Of a DNA stretch of 64,000 nucleotides, positions 43,412 to 52,576 are shown piece after piece. The notes under the pieces were generated by a model. The model was not told the origin of the DNA, ran no database searches, and saw nothing but the letters and a program-made list of their open reading frames with translations. The translations under genes and the position numbers were made by a program. The stretch is from Pseudomonas sp. G.S.17 (GTDB taxonomy: Bacteria; Pseudomonadota; Gammaproteobacteria; Pseudomonadales; Pseudomonadaceae), in the NCBI RefSeq assembly GCF_038096165.1, contig NZ_CP151076.1, positions 1,178,001 through 1,242,000 of the forward strand, written 5' to 3'. Positions within the stretch are counted from its first letter, which is position 1. Every line of letters starts with the position of its first letter.

Positions 43412-44386
43412 TTAGCCCTTCCAGACCTGCGGATTGACCAGGTTCTGCGGCTTCTCGCCAAGCAGGGCGCTGCGTAGGTTGGTGTAGGCCAGATCGGCCA
43501 TGGCCTGGCGGGTTTCGGTGGTGGCCGAGCCGATGTGCGGCAGGGTCACGGCGTTGCTCAGTTTGAACAGCGGCGAATCGCTCAGCGGCTCTTTTTCGTA
43601 GACGTCCAGGCCCGCGCCTCGAATCGTGCCGTTTTGCAAGGCTTCGATCAGCGCGGGTTCGTCGACGATTGGGCCGCGAGCGATGTTGATCAGGATCGCG
43701 CTGGATTTCATCAGGCCCAGTTCGCGGGTGCTGATCAGGTGTTTGGTTTTTTCGCTCAAGGGCACGACGAGGCAGACGAAATCCGCTTCGGCCAATAGTT
43801 GGTCAAGGCTGCGGAATTGGGCGCCCAGCTCCTGTTCCAGTTCGGTCTTGCGACTGTTGCCGCTGTACAGGATCGGCATATTGAAGCCCAGACGACCACG
43901 GCGGGCGACGGCAGCGCCGATATTGCCCATGCCGACGATGCCCAGCGTCTTGCCGTACACATCGGTGCCGAACTGCGCGGCTTCGACGCTGCGCTTCCAC
44001 TGGCCGGCCTTGGTCCAGGCGTCCAGTTCGGCGACGCGACGGGCGCTGCTCATGATCAACGAGAAACCCAGGTCGGCGGTGCTTTCGGTCAGCACGTCCG
44101 GGGTGTTGGTCAGCATGATCCCGCGTTCGTTGAAATAGCTGACGTCGTAGTTGTCGTAGCCCACTGAAATACTCGACACCACTTCCAGTTGGGTCGCCGT
44201 GGCAAGTTGCTCGCGGCCCAATGCGCGACCGGCGCCGATCATGCCGTGGCATTTGGGCAGCGCTTCGTTGAATTGGGTATTCATGTCGCCCAGCTTCGGG
44301 TCGGGCACGATCACGTTGAAGTCTTGTTCGAGCCTTTCGGCCATTTCAGGAGATACGCGGCTGAAGGCAAGTACGGTCTTTTTCAT
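43412..44386 (-). CDS. D-isomer 2-hydroxyacid dehydrogenase (GhrB/TkrA-like)
   Basis: 324 residues. NAD(P)H reductase of glyoxylate, hydroxypyruvate or 2-ketogluconate-type substrates. Rossmann motif GIVGMGNIGAAVARRGRLGF. Active-site Arg in INIARGPIVDE, Glu in DVYEKEPL, and His in LPHIGSATTETR. MKKTVLAFSRVSPE is taken as start (44386); a GTG four codons earlier is also in frame. Its last 67 bases are duplicated at 39059. Next gene on the same strand upstream is the LysR regulator. Confidence 0.88.
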   Translation of the reverse strand: MKKTVLAFSRVSPEMAERLEQDFNVIVPDPKLGDMNTQFNEALPKCHGMIGAGRALGREQLATATQLEVVSSISVGYDNYDVSYFNERGIMLTNTPDVLTESTADLGFSLIMSSARRVAELDAWTKAGQWKRSVEAAQFGTDVYGKTLGIVGMGNIGAAVARRGRLGFNMPILYSGNSRKTELEQELGAQFRSLDQLLAEADFVCLVVPLSEKTKHLISTRELGLMKSSAILINIARGPIVDEPALIEALQNGTIRGAGLDVYEKEPLSDSPLFKLSNAVTLPHIGSATTETRQAMADLAYTNLRSALLGEKPQNLVNPQVWKG

Positions 44387-44528
44387 CGGGGCAGTCACTC
44401 TCGCACGGTTCGAATGGATAGCACGCTAACATTCCTTTCGACCGCTGCCCATCCTTGAGGTCAGCGGGTTGCCGACGATCATCGCGCGCTCCCGGCTGAA
44501 GGCGGCCCTACAAAGCGGTGTCAGCCAT

Positions 44529-45476
44529 TCAAGCGATGGTCTTCAGCGCATATTTCTGCAGATCGGCTTCGTGGGCGGCGAGGATTTCCGGCAGGGAGCC
44601 GCGCAGGTATTCGACCCAGGTTTTGATCTTCGCATCCAGGTACTGCCGCGAAGGGTAGATCGCGTACAGGTTCAGCTCCTGAGAGCGGTAGTCGGACAAG
44701 ACTCGCACCAGCGTGCCGTTGCGCAGGCCTTCGATGGCGGAGTAGATCGGCAGAATGCCCACGCCCATGCCGCTGGAGATCGCGGCTTTCATGGCGTCGG
44801 CCGAATTGACCAGGAATGGCGAGGAATTGATCGTGACCATTTCCTGGCCTTCGGGGCCGTCGAACAGCCACTTTTCCAGCGGGAACACCGGGCTGACCAG
44901 ACGCAGGCACGCGTGATTGAGCAGGTCGGTGGGCTTGACCGGCACGCCGAAACTTTTGACGTAAGCCGGGGAGGCGCAAACGATGCTGTAAGTGATGCCC
45001 AGACGCTGGGACACGAAGCCCGAATCCGGCAGCTCGCTGGCGAGCACGATGGACACGTCATAGCCTTCTTCAAGCAAGTCCGGCACGCGGTTGCTCATGG
45101 TCAGGTCGAACGCGACGTCCGGATGATTACGCCGATAGCGAGCAATGGCATCGATCACGTAATGCTGACCGACACCCGACATCGAATGAACCTTGAGCTG
45201 ACCGGAGGGCCGCGCATGGGCGTCGCTGGCTTCGGCTTCGGCTTCCTCGACATAACTTAGGATCTGCTCGCAGCGCAACAGGTAACGCTTGCCGGCCTCG
45301 GTCAGCGCGATGCGCCGAGTGGTGCGGTTGAGTAGACGAGTTTGCAAATGAGCTTCAAGATTTGAAACGGCGCGCGACACGTTGGCGGTGGTCGTGTCCA
45401 GCTGGACTGCGGCGGCGGTAAAGCTTCCCGCTTGCGCCACACAGCTGAAAGCGCGCATGTTTTGCAGGGTATCCAT
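44529..45476 (-). CDS. LysR-family transcriptional regulator
   Basis: 315 residues. Winged HTH at 1-60 (MDTLQNMRAFSCVAQAGSFTAAAVQLDTTTANVSRAVSNLEAHLQTRLLNRTTRRIALTEAG), then a two-lobed effector domain (SGQLKVHSMSGVGQHYVIDAI, SPFLVNSADAMKAAISSGMGVGILP). Divergent from the efflux operon, as AaeR is from aaeXAB in E. coli; probably controls it through the palindrome in the shared gap. Confidence 0.9.
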   Translation of the reverse strand: MDTLQNMRAFSCVAQAGSFTAAAVQLDTTTANVSRAVSNLEAHLQTRLLNRTTRRIALTEAGKRYLLRCEQILSYVEEAEAEASDAHARPSGQLKVHSMSGVGQHYVIDAIARYRRNHPDVAFDLTMSNRVPDLLEEGYDVSIVLASELPDSGFVSQRLGITYSIVCASPAYVKSFGVPVKPTDLLNHACLRLVSPVFPLEKWLFDGPEGQEMVTINSSPFLVNSADAMKAAISSGMGVGILPIYSAIEGLRNGTLVRVLSDYRSQELNLYAIYPSRQYLDAKIKTWVEYLRGSLPEILAAHEADLQKYALKTIA

Positions 45477-45514
45477 GGGCAGTTCTCTGATGAGATAGCA
45501 AATTGTGACAGAAA

Positions 45515-45564
45515 GTTACTGATCCATGTCACCTATACCAAAGGATTATTCCCCGTTCAGTAAC
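45515..45564. promoter_or_regulatory. Inverted repeat in the LysR/efflux intergenic region
   Basis: GTTACTGA (45515-45522) and TCAGTAAC (45557-45564), a perfect 8-bp inverted repeat 34 bases apart. A plausible pair of LysR-type half-sites between the two divergent starts. Confidence 0.45.
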
Positions 45565-45657
45565 AAAGAATCGCAGTATTCCCGGCTTATCGGCTGGCAA
45601 TACGCCGCCTAGAATCGCCGTCTTAGCGCTATTTCATTAAAGTCGGGATTTGCAGCA

Positions 45658-47169
45658 GTGCCGCGTCGCATCATCAGAGGGCTCAAGCCCCTCAGTGTCT
45701 GGGGTTTATCGTTAGTCATCAGCGGCTGCATTGGAACCGGTGGAATTGCTCCTCAAGGCAGCTCGCTGTCGCCTGACAATCTGGCCACCGATGCGGCGAT
45801 TCAGAGCGCCGCGCAGGACGCCCATTGGCCCGTAGCCCAATGGTGGCGGGCGTATGGTGACGCGCAACTCAATCGCTGGATCGAACTCGCCGGGCAAGGC
45901 AATCCAGGCCTGGCCATGGCGGCGGCCCGAGTGCGGGAAGCGCGGGCCATGGCCGGTATCGCCGAGTCCGCCGAGTCGCTGCACATCACCGGCGATTCTT
46001 CCCTGAAACGACATAATTGGGGCGCCGATCAGTTCTACGGACCTGGCGCGCTGTCCGGTGAGACGACCTGGGACAACAGCGCCGCGCTGGGCCTGAGTTA
46101 TTCCCTTGATTTGTGGGGTCGGGAAAGCAACGCCAGCGAGCGTGCGCTGGACATGGCGCACATGAGCGCCGCCGAGGAGCGTCAGGCGCAGCTGGAGTTG
46201 CAGGACAACATCGTGCGCGCCTACATCCAGCTGTCGCTGAACTACGCAAAACGCGACATCGTCGAAGCAACCCTCGCCCAGCAAAAACAGCTGCTGGACC
46301 TTGCCCAGCGTCGCCTGCAAGGTGGTATCGGCACGCATTTCGAAGTCAGCCAGGCCGAAACGCCGCTGCCGGAAACCCATCGCCAGATTGATTCCCTCGA
46401 CGAGGCCATCGCCCTGAGCCGCAATCAACTGGCGGCGCTGGCGGGTAAAGGCCCCGGCGCAGGCGCACAACTGCAGCGCCCGACCTTATCGTTGCAAACC
46501 GCTTTGAAACTGCCGTCGGCGTTGCCTGCGCAATTGCTCGGCCAGCGTCCCGACGTGGTCGCCAGTCGTTGGCGGGTTGCCGCCCAGGCGCGGGGCATTG
46601 ATATCGCCCACGCCGGTTTCTATCCCAATGTGGATCTGGTCGGCAGCCTCGGCTATGTGGCCACCGGCGGCGGCATGCTGGAATTCCTCGCCGGCAAGAA
46701 ATTCAATTACAACGTCGGACCGGCGGTGAGTCTGCCGATCTTCGATGGCGGCCGTCTGCGCTCGGAACTGGGCGAAGCCGCTGCTGGCTACGACGCCGCC
46801 GTGGCGCAGTACAACCAGACGCTGGTGATGGCCCTCAAGAGCATTTCCGACCAGCTGATTCGTCGCGATTCCATGGACAAACAGCAGGTATTCGCCAGCG
46901 AATCCGTGGCGTCGGCGCAGAAGACTTACGACATTGCGATGATCGCGTTTCAGCGCGGTCTGACCGATTACCTCAACGTACTCAACGCCCAGACCTTGTT
47001 GTTCCATCAGCAACAGATCCAGCAGCAGGTCCAGGCTGCACGCCTGAGCGCCCATGCCGAACTGGTGGTGGCGCTGGGCGGCGGCTTGTCCGCAGGCAGC
47101 GATTCCCCCGCCGAAGAAAAAACCCGCGCACCGAAAACGCCTGCGGTGTTGGCGGTGTTTGATCGATGA
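45658..47169 (+). CDS. NodT-family outer-membrane efflux lipoprotein
   Basis: 503 residues, TolC-like outer-membrane channel of a tripartite pump. Lipobox LVISGC at residues 20-25. Two OEP repeats with the usual ARVREARAMAGIAESA, LSYSLDLWGRESNAS, RRLQGGIGTHFEVSQAET, LLGQRPDVVASRWRVAAQARGIDIAHAGFYPNVDLVGS and FQRGLTDYLNVLNAQTLL blocks. GTG start at 45658. First gene of the efflux operon with FUSC, DUF1656 and HlyD partners. Confidence 0.92.
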   Translation: MPRRIIRGLKPLSVWGLSLVISGCIGTGGIAPQGSSLSPDNLATDAAIQSAAQDAHWPVAQWWRAYGDAQLNRWIELAGQGNPGLAMAAARVREARAMAGIAESAESLHITGDSSLKRHNWGADQFYGPGALSGETTWDNSAALGLSYSLDLWGRESNASERALDMAHMSAAEERQAQLELQDNIVRAYIQLSLNYAKRDIVEATLAQQKQLLDLAQRRLQGGIGTHFEVSQAETPLPETHRQIDSLDEAIALSRNQLAALAGKGPGAGAQLQRPTLSLQTALKLPSALPAQLLGQRPDVVASRWRVAAQARGIDIAHAGFYPNVDLVGSLGYVATGGGMLEFLAGKKFNYNVGPAVSLPIFDGGRLRSELGEAAAGYDAAVAQYNQTLVMALKSISDQLIRRDSMDKQQVFASESVASAQKTYDIAMIAFQRGLTDYLNVLNAQTLLFHQQQIQQQVQAARLSAHAELVVALGGGLSAGSDSPAEEKTRAPKTPAVLAVFDR

Positions 47170-47229
47170 ATATGACTGACACCGATCTACGGACGCGACG
47201 TTGCTTTCCAGAGAACGAAGATCCCTGTG

Positions 47230-47369
47230 CAGACTGTGTGAAAACTACTGCGCTCGGCAATACTGCGTTAAAAACAGGCGGAAAATGCTCATTTAGAACA
47301 CCTAGACTCCGCTTTTTCGCCTGTTTTTGCCTTGTCTTGCCTTCGCTCGTGACGTTTTCACACAGTCTG
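47230..47369. repeat. Palindromic MITE-like element
   Basis: 140 bp bounded by CAGACTGTGTGAAAAC and GTTTTCACACAGTCTG, with a second nested pair AAAAACAGGCGGAAAA / TTTTTCGCCTGTTTTT. TGTG is present on both outer sides and may be a target duplication. No coding capacity, so a non-autonomous mobile element is likely. It lies between the outer-membrane factor and FUSC genes. Confidence 0.6.
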
Positions 47370-47475
47370 TGTGGGAGCGGACTTGTCCGCGAAGGCAATG
47401 GGGCGGGCACTGCATCTGGTCCGTTCATTCTGAGGTGTCCTGGCCAGCCCCTTCGCGGACAAGTCCGCTCCCACC
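47369..47475. repeat. REP doublet (BIME)
   Basis: GTGGGAGCGGACTTGTCCGCGAA faces TTCGCGGACAAGTCCGCTCCCAC. It directly follows the MITE-like element. Confidence 0.88.
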
Positions 47476-47506
47476 GGATTTCATTATTCCAAGTTCAGGC
47501 GTTCGG

Positions 47507-49693
47507 ATGAATGCTCTGGTGAACCGCATCACACAACTCCCATGGCGCCGCGAGTTCTTCAGCTGGGCACGCAGCGATGGGGTGACCTGGATCTACATCT
47601 TCAAGGTGCTGATTGCCGCCTTCCTGACCTATTGGCTGGCCTTGCGCCTGGAGCTGCCGCAGCCGCGCACGGCGATGATCACGGTGTTCATCGTCATGCA
47701 GCCGCAAAGCGGGCATGTGTTCGCCAAGAGTTTTTATCGCCTGCTCGGCACCCTGGCCGGGTCCACCATGATGGTGGTGCTGATGGCCTTGTTCGCGCAG
47801 AACTCCGAGCTGTTCCTCGGCAGCCTGGCGATCTGGGTCGGCATCTGTTCGGCGGGTGCGGCGCGTTATCGCAACTTTCGCGCCTATGGTTTCGTACTCG
47901 CCGGTTATACCGCCGCGATGGTCGGCCTGCCCGCACTGGCGCACCCGGAAAGCTCGTTCATGGCGGCGGTGTGGCGGGTGCTGGAAATTTCCCTGGGCAT
48001 CGTCTGCTCGACAGCGGTCACTGCAGCAATTCTGCCGCAAAGTTCTGCTGCCGCGATGCGCAACGCGCTGTATCAACGTTTCGGCGTGTTCGCCCGTTTT
48101 GTCGCCGATGGCCTGCGCGGCAGTCAGGAGCGGGCGGCGTTCGAGACCGGCAACGTGCGCTTCATTGCCGAAGCCATCGGGCTGGAAGGCCTGCGCAGTG
48201 TCACGGTATTTGAAGACCCGCACATGCGCCGACGCAACGGCAGGCTCAATCGCCTGAACAGCGAATTCATGACCATCACCACGCGCTTCAACGCCTTGCA
48301 CCAATTGCTGGAGCGTCTGCGTGCCGAGGGCGTGACTCAAGTGGCGACGGCCACCGAGCCGGGTCTTAACGCGCTGGCCGAACTGCTGGAACGTTTCGCC
48401 GACCGCGCCCTGACCACCGACGATGCGGCGCAGCTGGTCAGCCAACTTGAGCAGTTCAAGGCCGACTTGCCAGCGCAGGTACGCAGCCAGCGCGCGGCTC
48501 TGGAGCAGACCGAGCCAGGCGAAGCCGACCTGCTGGATTTTCATACCGCTTACGAATTGCTCTACCGGCTGGTCAACGACATGCATGACTACGCCCAGAC
48601 CCATGCGTCACTGGCCGATCACAATCATGCGCGGGAACAGTGGCAAGAATCGTTCCTGCCCAAGACCAGCTGGATGACAGCCTTGGCGGCGGGGCTGCGG
48701 GCGACGTTCATTCTGTCGATCATGAGCGTGTATTGGGTGGCGACCGCCTGGCCCAGCGGCGCGACCATGATCCTGGTTTCCGCCGCAACCGTCGCGTTGT
48801 CGGCGACCACCAACAATCCGCGACGCATGTCGTTCCAGATGGCCTGCGGCACCTTGCTCGGCGCGCTGCTGGGCTTCACCGAAACCTTCTTTATCTTCCC
48901 GTTCATCGACGGCTTCCCGCTGCTGTGCGTGTTCCTTGCGCCGGTGATCATGCTCGGTGCGTTTCTCGGTTCGCGCCCGCAATGGGCTGGCTACGGATTG
49001 GGTCTGCTGATTTTCTTCGGCATCGGCTCGGTGCCGGACAACCTGACGATCTACAACCCGTATGCGTACATCAACGATTACATCGCGATGGTCATCGGCA
49101 TGCTGCTGTGTGCGGCGGCGGGGGCGATCATTCTGCCGCCCAACAGCCGCTGGATGTGGCGGCGTCTGGAAGACGCCTTGCGGCGGCAAGTGGTGTTCGC
49201 CATCAGCGCGCCGTTGAGTCGCCTGGGTTCGAGTTTCGAAAGCCAGACCCGCGACCTGATGCATCAGGCATATGGCCTGGCGGCGGCCAAGCCGCAGGTG
49301 CAGCGCGAATTGCTGCGCTGGATGTTTGTGGTGCTGGAAGTTGGCCACGCGATCATCGAACTGCGCCGCGAGCAGGAGATTCTGCCGATCCATCCAGCCT
49401 ATGCGCCGTGGCAGTCTTGGCGGGTGGCGATTCGCGTCATGGGCCGTGCGTTGATTCGCCTGTTCATTCAGCCGGACCAGAGCAATCTGCAGCGGGCGCT
49501 GGCTGCTGTCGATCATGCGATTGGTCGCGTCCAGGCCAGCGATGAGCCCTTCGCGCCACACTTCGATACCTCAGCGCTGCGCCGGGTGAAAAGCTATCTG
49601 CATTTCATTCGCTCCTCGTTGCTCGACCCGCAATCACCGCTGGCCGCTTATGCCGATGGCGGCCGGCCGCAAGGACTCCTCAATGCCGCGTGA
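47507..49693 (+). CDS. FUSC-family exporter (AaeB-like)
   Basis: 728 residues, inner-membrane component of an aromatic-acid or drug exporter. Two sets of membrane helices: IYIFKVLIAAFLTYWLALRLELPQPRTAMITVFIVMQPQSGHVFAKSFYRLLGTLAGSTMMVVLMALF near the N-terminus and ATFILSIMSVYWVATAWPSGATMILVSAATVALSATTNNPRRMSFQMACGTLLGALLGF in the second half, with a long cytoplasmic helical part between and after. Matches AaeB/PET organisation. Start at MNALVNRITQ (47507); the open frame upstream runs through the REP. Overlaps the DUF1656 gene by 11 bases. Confidence 0.9.
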   Translation: MNALVNRITQLPWRREFFSWARSDGVTWIYIFKVLIAAFLTYWLALRLELPQPRTAMITVFIVMQPQSGHVFAKSFYRLLGTLAGSTMMVVLMALFAQNSELFLGSLAIWVGICSAGAARYRNFRAYGFVLAGYTAAMVGLPALAHPESSFMAAVWRVLEISLGIVCSTAVTAAILPQSSAAAMRNALYQRFGVFARFVADGLRGSQERAAFETGNVRFIAEAIGLEGLRSVTVFEDPHMRRRNGRLNRLNSEFMTITTRFNALHQLLERLRAEGVTQVATATEPGLNALAELLERFADRALTTDDAAQLVSQLEQFKADLPAQVRSQRAALEQTEPGEADLLDFHTAYELLYRLVNDMHDYAQTHASLADHNHAREQWQESFLPKTSWMTALAAGLRATFILSIMSVYWVATAWPSGATMILVSAATVALSATTNNPRRMSFQMACGTLLGALLGFTETFFIFPFIDGFPLLCVFLAPVIMLGAFLGSRPQWAGYGLGLLIFFGIGSVPDNLTIYNPYAYINDYIAMVIGMLLCAAAGAIILPPNSRWMWRRLEDALRRQVVFAISAPLSRLGSSFESQTRDLMHQAYGLAAAKPQVQRELLRWMFVVLEVGHAIIELRREQEILPIHPAYAPWQSWRVAIRVMGRALIRLFIQPDQSNLQRALAAVDHAIGRVQASDEPFAPHFDTSALRRVKSYLHFIRSSLLDPQSPLAAYADGGRPQGLLNAA

Positions 49694-49883
49694 AATTGCC
49701 TTTCATGGCTTGTACATGCCCATCGTCACCGTGATGTTCCTGATCGCCGTCGTGCTGGCCTGGGCGCTGGATCGAGTGTTGTCCGGGTTCGATCTGTACC
49801 GTTTTTTCTGGCATCCGGCGCTGCTGCGCATGAGCCTGTTCGTTTGTATTTTCGGCGCGCTGGCGCTGACTGTTTATCGTTGA
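49683..49883 (+). CDS. DUF1656 small membrane protein (AaeX-like)
   Basis: 66 residues with two membrane helices (YMPIVTVMFLIAVVLAWALDRVL and PALLRMSLFVCIFGALALTVYR). REIAFHGLYMP is the DUF1656 start. In E. coli the AaeX counterpart lies in the aaeXAB operon. Starts inside the FUSC gene end. Confidence 0.88.
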   Translation: MPREIAFHGLYMPIVTVMFLIAVVLAWALDRVLSGFDLYRFFWHPALLRMSLFVCIFGALALTVYR

Positions 49884-49892
49884 GAACCCTTG

Positions 49893-50753
49893 ATGAAAAA
49901 GCTCTTCAGTCTGATCGCGACATTATTGGTGCTGGCCCTGGCCATCTGGATCGGTCGCACCTTGTGGGTCAATTACATGGACACGCCGTGGACCCGCGAT
50001 GGCCGGGTTCGCGCCGACATCATCAACGTCGCCGCAGATGTCACCGGCACCGTGGTCGATGTGCCGGTGCGCGATAACCAGCAGGTGAAGAAGGGCGACC
50101 TGCTGATGCAGATCGATCCCGAGCATTATCAAGTGGCGGTCAAAGAGGCTCAGGCGCTGGTGGCTTCACGCAAGGCTACCTGGGAGATGCGCAAGGTCAA
50201 CGCCAAGCGCCGCGCCGACATGGACAACCTGGTGATCTCCACTGAAAGCCGTGACGACGCCAGCAATATCGCCACCTCCGCTCAGGCCGATTACCAGTTG
50301 GCTCTGGCGCAACTGGAAGCGGCCGAATTGAACCTGCGGCGCACTCGCGTGCTGGCGGCGGTGGACGGATACGTCACTAACCTCAACGTGCATCGCGGCG
50401 ATTACGCACGCATGGGCGAGGCGAAGATGGCCGTGGTGGATATGAACTCGTTCTGGGTCTACGGCTTTTTCGAGGAAACCAAACTGCCGCACATTCGCGT
50501 CGGTGATCCAGCCGACATGCAATTGATGAGCGGCCAGTTGCTCAAAGGTCACGTCGAAAGCATCGCCCGAGGCATCTACGACCGCGACAACCCGGAAAGC
50601 CGCGAACTGATCGCCGACGTCAACCCGACCTTCAACTGGGTACGCCTGGCCCAGCGGGTACCGGTACGCATCCATCTGGATCAGGTGCCGGAAGACGTGA
50701 TTCTGTCAGCGGGGACCACCTGTACGGTGATTGTGAATCCTGAGTTGCACTGA
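49893..50753 (+). CDS. HlyD-family periplasmic adaptor (AaeA-like)
   Basis: 286 residues. N-terminal anchor helix LFSLIATLLVLALAIWIGRTLWVNY, the split lipoyl domain (ADVTGTVVDVPVRDNQQVKKGDLLMQIDPEHYQVAVKEAQA and RRTRVLAAVDGYVTNLNVHRGDYA), a helical hairpin, and beta-barrel VVDMNSFWVYGFFEETKLPHIRVGDPADM. Joins the FUSC transporter to the outer-membrane factor. ATG at 49893 (a TTG precedes). Last gene of the operon. Confidence 0.92.
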   Translation: MKKLFSLIATLLVLALAIWIGRTLWVNYMDTPWTRDGRVRADIINVAADVTGTVVDVPVRDNQQVKKGDLLMQIDPEHYQVAVKEAQALVASRKATWEMRKVNAKRRADMDNLVISTESRDDASNIATSAQADYQLALAQLEAAELNLRRTRVLAAVDGYVTNLNVHRGDYARMGEAKMAVVDMNSFWVYGFFEETKLPHIRVGDPADMQLMSGQLLKGHVESIARGIYDRDNPESRELIADVNPTFNWVRLAQRVPVRIHLDQVPEDVILSAGTTCTVIVNPELH

Positions 50754-50789
50754 TTCGTTGGAGCTCGGTCCTGAATATCCAACGACCGG

Positions 50790-50952
50790 TAGGAGGGGAC
50801 TTGTCCCCGAATGCAATGGTCCTGACAACGAAAATCTGCAAGTTCGGGGACAAGTCCCCTCCTACAAGCGAGGCTTGCTGTAGGACCGGCTTTAGCCGGG
50901 AGGGCAATTGACGCTTTCGCGACTAAAGTCGCTCCTACGGCCGCTCCTACAG
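50790..50952. repeat. Cluster of REP elements
   Basis: A doublet TAGGAGGGGACTTGTCCCCGAA / TTCGGGGACAAGTCCCCTCCTA at 50790-50865, then single REPs of the GTAGGACCGGCTTTAGCCGGGAGG and GCGACTAAAGTCGCTCCTAC types at 50880-50952. These fill the 277-bp gap between the HlyD gene and the SDR. Confidence 0.85.
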
Positions 50953-51030
50953 CCGATACGTTGCCGTATCGGCAGGTTGAAGGATGAGCCGTTGGAGATT
51001 CTATGTTTGCTGCACATAGTGTAGTTGTGC

Positions 51031-51852
51031 TCACAACTTCCGATTCAACCCAAACCGCTGTTTGAGTTTGTTATCCAGAAAACCTTTGGGCAGCAGCCAT
51101 GCCATCAGCGGCATCGCCCGCGAGCCGTTGCCCAGGCGCAGCAGGCGGGGCGGGTTGGGTTGTTGTACGGCGCGCAGCAGGTCGCGGGCGAAGTCGGTGG
51201 CAGGGGTGGGATTGCCTTGCGACGCCTTGGCTCGGGCGCGAATTGCATCGCGCAGCGGCCACCACGGCGACTGCTCGCTGATCAACTGTTCGGCTTCGTG
51301 GCTGGCATTTTTCGCAAAGCTCGACGCAATGGCCCCCGGTTGCACTTCCATCAGCTGAATGTCGAAGGGCGCCAGTTCCAGACGTAACGCTTCGCTCAGT
51401 GCATGCACGGCCGCTTTGGAGGCGCAATAAGCCCCGGCGAACGGTGTGACCAGCACCCCGGAAACACTGCCGATATTCACCACCAGCCCTTTATTGCGAC
51501 GCAGCGCTGAAAACAAGGCGCGCGTGACGCCAACTACGGCAAACACGTTGGTCTCGAACTGGCGCTGCATGGCCTCGACGCCGCCATCGAGCAACGGCCC
51601 CATGGCGCCATAACCGGCGTTGTTGATCAGCACATCCAGGCCGCCTTGCTGTTCGATTTCGACAGCCAGACGCTCAAGCGCGGCGCTGTCGTTGACGTCC
51701 AGTTGCACGCCGGTGAAACCCGCCGCGTTCAAAACGGCTACGTCTTCAGCCTTGCGCGCGGTGGCCCAGACTTGATACCCGGCCGTTTTGAAGGCATCGG
51801 CCAACGCGCGGCCAATGCCGCTGGAACAACCGGTGATGAGAGCGGTGGGCAT
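51031..51852 (-). CDS. Short-chain dehydrogenase/reductase
   Basis: 273 residues. TALITGCSSGIGRALADAFKTAGYQVWATARK at the cofactor site, LDVLINNAGYGAMGPLLDG, catalytic Ser/Tyr/Lys in IGSVSGVLVTPFAGAYCASKAAV, and PGAIASSFA. The classical SDR subfamily with the long C-terminus of retinol-dehydrogenase-like members. Substrate unknown. 13 bases after the small membrane gene, same operon. Confidence 0.88.
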   Translation of the reverse strand: MPTALITGCSSGIGRALADAFKTAGYQVWATARKAEDVAVLNAAGFTGVQLDVNDSAALERLAVEIEQQGGLDVLINNAGYGAMGPLLDGGVEAMQRQFETNVFAVVGVTRALFSALRRNKGLVVNIGSVSGVLVTPFAGAYCASKAAVHALSEALRLELAPFDIQLMEVQPGAIASSFAKNASHEAEQLISEQSPWWPLRDAIRARAKASQGNPTPATDFARDLLRAVQQPNPPRLLRLGNGSRAMPLMAWLLPKGFLDNKLKQRFGLNRKL

Positions 51853-51864
51853 GCTGCTGTCCTT

Positions 51865-52329
51865 TTAGTTGGAAAAACTGCCTTGTAGATGTTCCGCGCG
51901 AAAATCCAGCGTCTGCGGGCGATAACCAGCGCGCAAAGGCGGCAGCGGCAGGCAATCCTGCCATTGACTCTCGGCCAGCAATTCGCCCGGGCCCCGATAA
52001 CGAGGTGAGCTGTAGTTTTCTTCGGCGAGATTCACGTTTTCACCGGGTGCATACGCCGCGATTCGCCAGCGCAACTCGTTCAGCGGGACATTGTTGCCGT
52101 TATTGATCAACACCAGCAGCGGCTTGCCGACCGCGCATTGTTCCGGCGCGTAATTGAGGCGAACTTCCAGGCGCTCCAGCCTGCGGGTATCGCGACTGTC
52201 CTCCCAGATCACCCACGCCGCAACCAGCCCCAGGCCCACTGCCGCCGCTAGGGAAACCGGCAACGCTTTGGCGGGGTAGCGCAGTAACAGGATAAGCCAG
52301 GTCAGAATGAGCACCGCGCCGATCAGCAT
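51865..52329 (-). CDS. Conserved membrane-anchored protein (Pseudomonas 'multidrug transporter' family)
   Basis: 154 residues. Two membrane helices (LIGAVLILTWLILLLRYPAK and LPVSLAAAVGLGLVAAWVIW), then a beta-rich periplasmic domain (LEVRLNYAPEQCAVGKPLLVLINNGNNVPLNELRWRIAAYAPG). Often labelled multidrug transporter in databases, but nothing here supports transport. Its first 36 codons are duplicated at 53281-53390 as part of a 357-bp repeat. Confidence 0.7.
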   Translation of the reverse strand: MLIGAVLILTWLILLLRYPAKALPVSLAAAVGLGLVAAWVIWEDSRDTRRLERLEVRLNYAPEQCAVGKPLLVLINNGNNVPLNELRWRIAAYAPGENVNLAEENYSSPRYRGPGELLAESQWQDCLPLPPLRAGYRPQTLDFRAEHLQGSFSN

Positions 52330-52576
52330 GGGAACGCCTCGTCAGGATTGATGAGGGCATCGTACAGAAAGCGGGGTGAGGTTTGCCAATTCCAGAGAGT
52401 CGGCAGTTTACCGGTTTGAATTGGAATGCATTCCGTAGGACCGGCTTTAGCCGGGAGGAGGCCAGTTCATTCGCAGCAATTGTGTCATCAGAACTCTCGC
52501 CCTCCCGGCTGAAGCCGGTCCTACGGCTTCATGGTTGCTGCCAAAAGCTCTATGTAATAAACGTATAGGGAACCGA
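52220..52576. repeat. 357-bp direct repeat, copy 1
   Basis: Matches 53281-53637 at a constant offset of 1061 with only a few changes. It covers the first 36 codons of the membrane-anchored gene, its upstream region with a REP doublet (52435-52524), and the last codons (VPYTFIT, stop) of the small gene at 52550. Confidence 0.9.

Noticed and set aside
39059..43477. The 67-bp gene-end duplication as attL/attR of an integrative element
   Set aside because: No integrase or excisionase gene lies between the copies and the target is not a tRNA; recombination-based acquisition is simpler.
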